DNA from: Agapanthus africanus
Taxonomy: Eukaryota; Streptophyta; Magnoliopsida; Asparagales; Amaryllidaceae
Reading direction: 5' to 3'
Assembly: GCA_030015575.1 (NCBI GenBank)
Contig: CM057338.1
Coordinates: 132,395,546 to 132,459,545, forward strand
Length of the DNA: 64,000 nucleotides
In this document: one piece after another, positions 58,322 to 64,000 of the stretch
Numbering within the stretch: position 1 is the first letter of the stretch
Layout: each line of letters begins with the position of its first letter
Translations under genes and position numbers: made by a program
The notes under the pieces: model-generated
Told to the model about the DNA's origin: nothing
What the model saw: the letters and a program-made list of their open reading frames with translations, nothing else
Database searches by the model: none

Positions 58322-61300
58322 GTGAACAAATAGCTTCTATGGTTGATAATATTGGCATGTAAGCAAAGAGTTCAGCATTCTTTTCTTAATCTTTCTTGAA
58401 TTACATTTTTTCCCCCAGAAAGTTTCATTGTATGGTGATATGCTTAACTCCATAATAGTTTTTACATTTTTTTGATATGCTTTTTTGGTCTTATAGAAAG
58501 ACATCAAGGTGGTTAGCCGGCATTTTTTCAGTATTTATAATTATTGAATAAATTAGTTAACCTCACGTAATCTATATATCCTGCACACTTTCAAACTTAT
58601 ATAGAAATACATTTAATTTTACAACCTGCTTTTCTATATCATAAGCATCCTTCTCTTCATTTGCACAATCTTGTGACAATGCCTAATGTTCCCATCATGT
58701 GTTAATCGGTTGGTTCTACTTTAAGTTATTTAGTGCGATACTTCACTTTTCTTTAATTTCATTGACCAACTAGATTTTTTGATCTTCAACTCGTTTTTGA
58801 TGTATATAGATAGAGAGAAAGGGGCTGAAGTAGCAAAAGGAAGGGTTGTCTCAGAAGTGTGGGTTATATTTACCACGGAGTAGAATTGGAAACAACTTAA
58901 TTTTAACGGTAAAAGGTGTTAAGCGGATTTGGTGTCTATATGATTTGCGGGGGGGGGGGGGGATGGGTGCTCAACCACTATAATATATTGGGGGTTACTT
59001 GCCATTACCTTAGTTTAAATATCCCCAACATGCCCAACATGTCAACCATGATGTCATTTTAGTACAAACACCAAAACATCATCATCTAAATTTCCCATCC
59101 AAATGGTGTTGGCTATGAAGCAAAGCTTCAATAAAGACTTGACAGTTTTATGACCAGCTAACCCTCTGCAAATAAGTACAAATAAGTGCCAAAGTTATGG
59201 CTCATAAAAAATATGAAGCTTATCATAGTCTTATATGACCAGTTGACATCCTATAAATTCTCATAGACTATGGAGAAGTCCAAAGAAGAGGAAAAGATGA
59301 TATATTTGTTGTATGGAGTTATGTTCAACTCTAAGGAACATATATAACCAACGGAAAGGATGACATTCCACAACCAAACACCAAAACATACGAGTAAATA
59401 TAGTTTGCATTGTTCGGTCAGTTTCAGCTATATATCGGGTTTGACCTGAATATCACCTGGTGTATTACCTGGGTATCTCTCGAGCTGACATTTTACACAT
59501 GAATCAAGATAATTTTGTTATTATTTATTTAATTGATAATTTGTTGGTTATAGGAAACTTGTAACGAATATATTAAATTCTATTGTGTTGTGTGTTTTGT
59601 TGCACGACATGAATATGCCTCCTTTAATGCCTTTACATTTAGATGATACTATCTCATTAGACACAAGACAATCGATTTACTATTATTATTATGGTTTTTT
59701 TTATATAGTCCGTCTAAAACATTGGTATTTTGAAAAACACCACTAAAACTTTATATTTTTAAATACGCCCACTAAAATCTCTCCGTTAACAAAAAATACC
59801 CATTTCTTAAGTTAGTTAGGATCAATAATTGGATAGAGCTAAGATGAAGAATTGTGAGATGGAAAGTCTTATGTACCATCAAAACTCATGTCTCTTTTCA
59901 TTTCATGCAAAACCCTATCACGAAAATCGGTAACCGGTGCGGTAGAAGCGCCCCGCTCCGAAACAAAGAAAAAGGTAAAGAAGCTGGATCCATCTTTTCA
60001 TAGTAAGAACACATGAAAGAGCGGGGGTCCCCGCCAGAATGAGGGCAAGAAAAGGCTCATTGAAAAGTTATTCGTGGAAAAGTGTGAGGGCCCGGGTCAT
60101 GCCATTAAAATCTTTTCTACTAGGTAATCTATTATCCTTTTCAAGACCGACAGTTAGCCCGATTATTTAGTGTATACGCGCCCAGGCGTATACGCATGAG
60201 CGCGTACGCGTGCGTACTTATTATCGCACGCGCTGGCGCAACGGCATCAGGAGCAGGAGGAAGAGAGCGGATTGGGTCTTGAGTTCCCGACACATCCACT
60301 GCACGAACCTTTGGAGCCGTAGTAATGAAAGTGGATTGGATTGCAAAGGTGAAGCTCTAACGAAGTCAAAGCCCCGTTCGGGTTCGAGTCCTGGTCGAAG
60401 GGCCTGACTTACCCGGCCTGGTTAGCGAGAATTCACTCTCCGATTCACCGATAGGGATTGTCGTTTCTCCGATTTCCCGATGCACTACTTCCATCACTAC
60501 TGCCACTTCCTCTACCCTGAACTTCTACCTTCTCCGGTGTGATTAAACAAAGTGGCGAACGGGTGCGTAACGCATGGGAATCTGCCGAATTTTTTTTCAC
60601 ATTCACTATTCATTACTTCGTGCTTTATGCATAAATGGCTTTCTTCTACTTTTTCTTTCCCTTCCTCCCCCTGACCTTACTTTGACTTTGATACCTTCAA
60701 GGTTTCGAAACCAAATCCATTCAATCTTCGCCTGCCTGTCAGGTCTGGGTGGAAGGTCCTTACTAAGGTTGGATTCGGACGTTGGGTTTTGGCCTGCTAA
60801 TAGTTACTTTCAAAAGATTAGTCTCCAGTCAACTGGTGGAATACATTGCATCAACCTGGGAGCATTAGCCGACGCATGCGTCAGCGATAGTCCAAGGTTG
60901 GGGGCCAAACGCCTTCCCGGTGGCGCTCGCCCCTTAGTTCGTCTCGGAACTCTAGCCCTTGACCAGGCCTGATTGCGGGATTCGCTTAGGTGCGCTATTG
61001 CATTGCGAGCTTCGGTGCTGGTTTATTTGAAGCTAAAAAAATGAAGCCCGTGTCTTTGAAATCCAACGATCGTAATACCTATAAAAATCGAAAATGAGAG
61101 TTCTCCAAAACTGTTCTTGACTGCTGCTTTTTTAGATTGGGCAGGTTCGTCTCGTGGAAAAAGGCGATGTAATCCCTTGGGGAGCATCGCCTGAGATTCC
61201 TGTCTTTCTTGTTCCGGGAAGTACTACTTGAAAGCCCAGCTCGTACAGACTTATTCCAAGTACTCCTAAAGGCTTCCCCGGCAGCCAATTGCTGGCTCTG

Positions 61301-61776
61301 AATAACCAGCCCAGCAATAAGCGCATTCTTCCATGACCTAACGGGGCGGGGTTGCGCGCGAGCCGAGTGACGTAGGTGCACATCTATCTCAAAAGAAGGA
61401 AGGACTTCTATGATGAATCACCTTCGACGATTCTGAAGAGATTGGGAACCAATGCCTATCTCTTAGAGTTACCAGAAGACTGAAGTCCCATCTTCAACGT
61501 GGAAGGACTTCCTATTTCCGGAGCCGAGGAATCCATTTCTAGACTCTTCCAAACTCTAATTTCAAAATACACAACCCTCCCATGCACAAACTATTTTAAT
61601 CTTTTCCCGATTTTTGATGGAAAAAACATATTTTCTCCTTCAATCCTCCACAACATTATTTAATTATCTCCCTTCCCCCCTTCTCCTTTCCCAACACATA
61701 ATCCATTTTACTCGTTTCAATTCTTTAATGGCAAAACCCATATTTTCTTCTTTAATCCTTCAACATTACTTAATAA

Positions 61777-61808
<32 letters not shown>

Positions 61809-63463
61809 GCACACACTTTCCCATGCAAGTATAAATCCATTAGAAGTACAAAATTGTTATTTTAGCTTCTTAATGGATATTTCTGACTGTGCTACGGATG
61901 ATAATCAAGCATAGGGGTTAATTTAGTTTAATTAAGAGTTTTAGGGGGTGTATTTAAAAATATGAAGTTTTAGAGAATGTTTTTCAAATAGCATTGTTTT
62001 AGGGGGTCTATATCAAAACAACTCAATTATTATTTACTACTGCTACTATATTAATTATTGTCATTCACCCCCACCCCCGCCCCCACCCCCAAAAAAAATA
62101 TTTATTTCATGTCTTGACGTGTTCCGCTCCGCAGATATTCTTCACCGCCAGGTTCTAACTTCCACCATTTTGGAACCTTGGTTTCCTCGGCAAGCAGTTT
62201 GATGGTCTATCATATAATCTAAATCAAATAAGTATTCTACGTTGTGTCATCCTCCATCCACGGCCCAGTCTGATGGGGGTGTTGACCTTGGTATCTTTCA
62301 AGAGTTCACTTGTATGTGCTTATCTTGAGATTTCAGACATCTGTCCTATTTGTTGGAAGCTTAAATACTAGGCTGCTATGGTCAACCAAGAAACCAATAA
62401 TCAGTGTCAACCATCTACGTCTGGGTCAGCAACTTGACATTGATTGTTATTAATTTTCCTGCTTCTGGCCTTTGACTTGACAAGGTCAAAGTGAGAAGTG
62501 CAGCCTATCTCACTGTTTCATCTCTTCTATTTAGTTTGCTACTGAATTAATTAGTAAGGAGTCACTGAGCCTCTTCAAATATTGTTTTGTCTGTTCTGAT
62601 TAATCGATATTGACGTCACTTGCTGAATAATGTGTTCCTGTAGACTCAATAAACTTCCTTTTTTTGATTATTATATGTCCGAAAAAGTTTTGGTCATGCC
62701 CTAGTTCTTCTGGAAAATGATGCACTTTTATTTCCTACAAGCAAAGTTTATAAACTGGCTGGTTATTACAGATTTTTGGTTTTTGGTTTCTTATCTGTCT
62801 GATTCCTTGTTATTGGATAGTGGATTTGCTTCTGTTTTAGGGTTGTATCTTTATTCTCACATCTCTGGTGGTGGTTCATGTTTCTGGTGATACATTTGAA
62901 CTATGCTGGTTGTTATTTGGATTGTCTATGGACCATGTACCTATAGCAAGCTTCTTGGGTTAGACTTTGTAATTTTGTCTTTTTTCCTTTTCATTTACTT
63001 TGAAGTAATCTGTTTCTTTAACGCTTGTTTGTGTGCACCGCGCGCGCATTGGTTTCTAATAGCAAGTTCTCATGACAAGATGTCTCACCCAAAATACGAC
63101 AAAATTATGTGCATGGCTGATGAAACAAATTTTATGTAGTTGTGTTTGCACTGATTTTTCTGCCCTTTTGCAAAAATTTTGTCGCAGGCATGGCAGCTTT
63201 ATGAGGAAGGGAGATTGAAAGAAGTCATAGATTCAACCCTAGAAGAATATCCAGAAGAGGAAGTCCTAAGATACACCAAAGTTGGCCTTTTCTGCACACA
63301 GGCATCGGCCCAAAGAAGACCTTCAATGTCCCAGGTCGTTGAGATGTTGTCTAAACCGATAAGGCTCAATGAGAAAGAACTCATACCACCAGGAATTGTA
63401 CACGTCTCTTCAAGGAAAGATAGAGGTCGAAAAGCAGCGGAACTCTTCAACTTCGAGATTTAA
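41013..63463 (+). CDS. Receptor-like cytoplasmic kinase (CRPK1 / At1g16670-like)
   Basis: Six exons (41013-41085, 44838-44953, 49183-49393, 49504-49741, 51079-51229, 63188-63463) with GT-AG borders join in phase to 1,065 nt, 354 residues plus TAA. There is no signal peptide or membrane segment. The N-terminus MSCCRFDF has adjacent cysteines that could be palmitoylated. The kinase domain runs from about residue 47 to 320: glycine loop GRGGFG (54-59), ATP-binding Lys75 in VAVKK, Glu91 of helix C, HRDIKASN (171-178) with Asp173 and Asn178, DFG (191-193), APE (217-219), and the [11 protein letters not shown] end. It is an active-type RD Ser/Thr kinase of the RLK/Pelle group. The motif pattern resembles the cold-responsive kinase CRPK1 (At1g16670) and At3g09010, assigned from memory of the family. 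All lesions in this window fall in introns. Confidence 0.9.
41694..43344. mobile_element. Mutator-like foldback element (giant hairpin)
   Basis: 1,651 bp flanked by perfect 9-bp duplications ATGTATTAA (41685-41693 and 43345-43353), the Mutator signature. The left end, GTTTTTTTTCCAAATAGGG, is the inverse of the right end (CCCTATTTCGG, then an A run). Complementarity continues inward through the AATTATAATTTAAATTATC block, the GGGCGGGTTC/GAACCCGCCC clusters, and the TATAGAAGGAATTCAATACT block to a centre near 42690-42720, so almost the whole element can form one hairpin. There is no transposase. It sits in intron 1 of the kinase. Confidence 0.9.
43354..44837. other. Rest of kinase intron 1
   Basis: AT-rich intronic DNA. 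No gene, repeat array or clear element termini seen. Confidence 0.5.
44838..44953 (+). CDS. Kinase exon 2 (glycine loop)
   Basis: The acceptor is TTTTGGCCAG and the donor is AAG|GTATGA. It codes for residues 25-63, including the conserved [16 protein letters not shown] entry and [10 protein letters not shown]. It ends between codons. Confidence 0.93.
44954..47958. other. Kinase intron 2, left part
   Basis: AT-rich. It contains a long poly(C) run (about 46346-46361) and a small hairpin around CCCTTG-G-CAAGGG (near 47049-47063). A GGTTCGATCCC word at about 45958 resembles a B box but has no paired A box. No coding region. Confidence 0.5.
47959..48331. mobile_element. hAT-like MITE
   Basis: About 373 bp with terminal inverted repeats of roughly 90 bp. 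The left GGGGGAAAATGGCC, CTAACTCCCTAACTTAG and AAAAGCAATAGGTTTAG words are mirrored by the right end, which closes in CCCATTTCCCC. Flanks are ATGTTATT and ATGTTCTT, an 8-bp duplication with one mismatch, the hAT length. No coding capacity. It lies in kinase intron 2. Confidence 0.8.
48925..49090. repeat. Perfect-like hairpin (MITE) 92 bp before exon 3
   Basis: Arms of about 70 bp: GAAAACAGGGCCTGAAGGGA to GGACCAGTGGGGCC on the left, and GGACCCCACTGGTCCATGTG to CCCCGTTTCC on the right, with a short T-rich loop (near 49000). Flanking TTAATTGAG / CTAATTGAT are imperfect. In transcript form this is a long stem, similar in size to MITE-derived small-RNA precursors. Confidence 0.8.
49183..49393 (+). 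CDS. Kinase exon 3 (Lys75, helix C)
   Basis: The acceptor is GATACATTCTAG and the donor is CTAG|GTATGA. It codes for residues 64-133: VAVKKLS, then [11 protein letters not shown], then [11 protein letters not shown] and the hinge [12 protein letters not shown]. Confidence 0.95.
49504..49741 (+). CDS. Kinase exon 4 (catalytic and DFG loops)
   Basis: It follows a 110-bp intron, the only short intron in the gene. The acceptor is CGTGTAG and the donor is CAAC|GTATGC. It codes for residues 134-213 with [20 protein letters not shown] and DFGLAKLF, then activation-loop residues [10 protein letters not shown]. Confidence 0.96.
49850..50110. repeat. Possible half-copy of the 57.9-kb foldback family
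   Basis: CTGACAATAGAAC, then TTGCTA-like and GAAAATTGGTGTATCC words (49955-50030), parallel CTGACAACAGAAC and GAAATTTGGTGTACTC at 58070-58142, in the same order. It lies in kinase intron 4. Confidence 0.35.
50158..50314. repeat. C run and GT/AC/AT microsatellites
   Basis: A C-rich run is followed by tracts of GTGTGT, ACACAC and ATATAC. Long His/Thr/Tyr-rich frames across it are artefacts. Confidence 0.9.
51079..51229 (+). CDS. Kinase exon 5 (APE and helix F)
   Basis: The acceptor is CTTTTCAG and the donor is TCG|GTAAGT. It codes for residues 213-263: [20 protein letters not shown], then [13 protein letters not shown]. Confidence 0.95.
52335..52450. repeat. Dispersed-repeat-like segment
   Basis: A GTGTTGTCAAGGCGTGAGG to AATCACCTCACTGAG stretch with internal inverted words (AGGTGATT, then AATCACCT). 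It resembles a dispersed low-copy repeat found in plant introns, but I cannot name the family. Confidence 0.3.
53375..53689 (-). pseudogene. LINE C-terminal tail
   Basis: Continues the RT frame through two TGA codons that replace Trp (after MRMLR near 53687 and after NPLR near 53590), then [11 protein letters not shown] and [10 protein letters not shown], the conserved RTE ending. Both stops are G-to-A changes, as produced by decay of methylated cytosines on the other strand. Confidence 0.8.
53690..54937 (-). pseudogene. LINE reverse transcriptase
   Basis: 415 open codons with RT motifs in order: [60 protein letters not shown], catalytic FTDDIILV (most relatives have FADD), and [15 protein letters not shown]. 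The active-site aspartates are kept. It is missing the EN domain in the same frame. Confidence 0.93.
55410..56235 (-). pseudogene. LINE AP-like endonuclease, broken
   Basis: Fragments in separate frames: near 56230-56100 the frame reads [20 protein letters not shown] and CLQETKW (catalytic Glu in QET); 55852-55595 carries [16 protein letters not shown] and SQIDFF; 55595-55410 carries the connector [13 protein letters not shown]. Stops and frameshifts lie between the blocks. Confidence 0.8.
56500..57600. other. Kinase intron 5, between LINE and foldback
   Basis: AT-rich intronic sequence without a recognisable gene or element. Confidence 0.5.
57605..57670. repeat. C run plus CT/GT/GA microsatellites
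   Basis: A long C run, then CTCTCT, GTGTGTGT and GAGAGAGA at about 57630-57670. Confidence 0.9.
57877..58265. mobile_element. Foldback element, about 180-bp arms
   Basis: The left arm (AATGGAGGAAAGATGCCATA to CTTTTTCACCGTTGATTTAG) is mirrored by the right arm (CTAAATAAACGGTGAAAAGG to TATGGCATCTTTCCTCCATT) around a centre near 58070. Arms differ by scattered substitutions. The right edge abuts CT and AC microsatellites, so target duplications cannot be read. It lies in kinase intron 5. Confidence 0.88.
58279..58318. repeat. (AC)n microsatellite
   Basis: About 20 AC units directly after the foldback element. Confidence 0.95.
58948..58963. repeat. Poly(G) run
   Basis: An uninterrupted run of about 15 G, prone to length variation. 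Confidence 0.9.
60172..60193. repeat. Hairpin GTATACGC-GCCCAG-GCGTATAC
   Basis: Perfect 8-bp arms with a 6-base loop, followed by CGCGTACGCG-type palindromes (about 60200-60215). Confidence 0.9.
60551..60589 (+). pseudogene. Fragment of mitochondrial 18S (rrn18) rRNA
   Basis: 39 bp including GGCGAACGGGTGCGTAACGC and TGGGAATCTGCCGAA, matching the conserved helix-6/7 region of plant mitochondrial and bacterial small-subunit rRNA (bacterial consensus GGCGGACGGGTGAGTAACGC). It lacks the rest of the gene. Such short rrn18 pieces also occur as repeats within plant mitochondrial genomes. Confidence 0.75.
61430..61510 (+). pseudogene. Gypsy integrase GPF-module fragment
   Basis: A plus-strand frame reads [17 protein letters not shown], a stop, then SPIFNVEGL, matching the conserved end of gypsy integrase (compare ERVGEVAYRLALP and NVHDVFHVSQL in element B). 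It lies within the mitochondrial-like block. Plant mitochondrial genomes are known to carry nuclear retroelement scraps. Confidence 0.6.
61565..61778. repeat. Imperfect tandem duplication
   Basis: AATCTTTTCCCGATTTTTGATGG-type sequence with CATATTTTCTCCTTCAATCC (about 61625) recurs as CATATTTTCTTCTTTAATCC (about 61739), roughly 113 bp apart, each followed by CAACATTA-TTAAT words. Confidence 0.6.
61778..61818. repeat. (TC)n(AC)n microsatellite
   Basis: TCTCTC run followed by CACACACA. Confidence 0.95.
63188..63463 (+). CDS. Kinase exon 6 (C-lobe end)
   Basis: The acceptor is TTTTGTCGCAG. It codes for residues 264-354: [40 protein letters not shown], and a C-terminal tail to TAA. It lies 11,958 bp after exon 5 yet restores the frame exactly. 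Confidence 0.95.
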   Translation, partial: AWQLYEEGRLKEVIDSTLEEYPEEEVLRYTKVGLFCTQASAQRRPSMSQVVEMLSKPIRLNEKELIPPGIVHVSSRKDRGRKAAELFNFEI

Positions 63464-64000
63464 AGGCCTAACTTTTACCAGCTCCGCCAGTAACTTCAGC
63501 TCTGCTCCTATTAGTTTCACAGAAATCATCCCAAGATGATAGGCAGTACATGCTTTACAGATAGAGCATTTGTTGTTGTAGATGCATGAATGACATGAAG
63601 CTCTCTCGTCCGTATCTTTTTTTAGCTATGAATTGACGAGTCCTGAAATTTGGCGGCGCATATAAACTCTCTGTTGTCTGATTTGGTTTGGTTCCCATGT
63701 GAACTTTGCAATTTAAAGTGAGAATCTTTTGCAGTCTTCTTGTGAAATTCGGTCAGACGTTTTGCCAATTTCCTACACTGATGATGGGGCATGGATTTAA
63801 AGAGTTGATTTCTTGCAATGACCCAGAAAGCTGAAGGATGGGATATGTTTATAATCTGCTCCCCATTGATTCTGGTTCTATTTGTTATGCTCTACTGATG
63901 GCCCCACCTTCTTTTCTTTTTTCCCCCTGATGTAGATCATGATGTGAAAGCAACAGTTCGTGCAAATGTATGAGTCCAACGCATGATGGACCACATGTTG
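63464..64000 (+). other. Kinase 3' flank
   Basis: Likely 3' untranslated region. No canonical AATAAA is seen close to the stop, which is common in plants. No further gene begins before the window ends. Confidence 0.5.

Larger units (their letters stand above)
59920..61560. other. Mitochondrial-like DNA (candidate NUMT)
   Basis: Base composition, lack of AT-rich tracts and the presence of a mitochondrial small-subunit rRNA fragment set this stretch apart from the surrounding intron. It has short disrupted frames only. Borders are approximate. Confidence 0.55.
59693..62021. mobile_element. Inverted-repeat-flanked 2.3-kb segment
   Basis: Left 59693-59780 (TATATAGTCCGTCTAAAACA, then TTTGAAAAACACCACTAAAA and TATTTTTAAATACGCCCAC) is the imperfect reverse complement of right 61936-62021 (GGGGGTGTATTTAAAAATAT to GGGGGTCTATATCAAAACAA). 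Flanks are ATTATTATT-rich on both sides, so the target duplication is ambiguous. Between the repeats lies mitochondrial-like DNA. This could be a Mutator-like carrier with captured DNA, or two unrelated repeats that happen to flank it. Confidence 0.55.

Noticed and set aside
58033..58329. Cys/Val-repeat minus-strand ORF
   Set aside because: It starts in the (AC)n microsatellite and runs through the foldback element.
60574..60972. 132-codon plus-strand ORF
   Set aside because: It lies in mitochondrial-like DNA just after the rrn18 fragment. No domain and no conserved mitochondrial gene recognised.
41013..63463. A biosynthetic, toxin or defence cluster around the kinase
   Set aside because: No other host gene is present; everything else in the span is intron or transposon.

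Overview
This is nuclear DNA of a flowering plant, most likely a eudicot with a large, transposon-rich genome. The evidence is Ty3/gypsy chromovirus elements with 3-kb LTRs, an RTE-type LINE, Mutator- and hAT-like foldback elements, GT-AG introns, and a fragment resembling plant mitochondrial DNA. The species cannot be named from the sequence. I see only one clearly intact host gene. There is no bacterial-style operon, CRISPR array, tRNA gene or metabolic cluster.

Layout. (1) 1-2280: a 72-bp tandem satellite runs into about 1.3 kb built almost entirely of tiny inverted repeats, many of exactly 13 bp (5-bp arm, 3-bp loop, 5-bp arm). This is the strangest structure in the window. (2) 2290-5377: decayed retrotransposon debris, including an LTR with TATA box and a tRNA-Asp-like primer site on the minus strand. 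(3) 5378-34703: a nest of retrotransposons. A solo LTR (A', about 3.2 kb) was split by a 26-kb minus-strand gypsy chromovirus (element B, 7122-33231). B was then hit three times: a 10.2-kb element with giant LTRs in its RNase H domain (14660-24881, target duplication AACTC), a solo LTR of a related family in its integrase (10886-13783, duplication CTGGC), and another solo LTR in its right LTR (29213-32448). The terminal dinucleotides, primer sites and target duplications can be read directly. (4) 34704-40946: intergenic DNA with one unassigned ORF and a triple 271-bp tandem repeat.

(5) 41013-63463: a six-exon receptor-like cytoplasmic kinase gene on the plus strand. Its coding parts join in phase to 1,065 nt (354 codons plus stop), with all kinase catalytic motifs present. 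The gene spans 22.4 kb because its introns carry a 1.65-kb Mutator-like giant hairpin with 9-bp target duplications (intron 1), two MITE-like inverted repeats (intron 2), part of another (intron 4), and in the 12-kb intron 5 a decayed RTE LINE, a foldback element and a 2.3-kb inverted-repeat-flanked segment holding mitochondrial-like DNA.

How it works together. The retroelements are dead: element B has no gag and several stop codons, and the giant-LTR element has no pol. The kinase looks functional, and its expression depends on splicing across transposon-filled introns. Foldback elements in those introns would form double-stranded RNA if transcribed, so small-RNA effects on the gene are plausible but untested.
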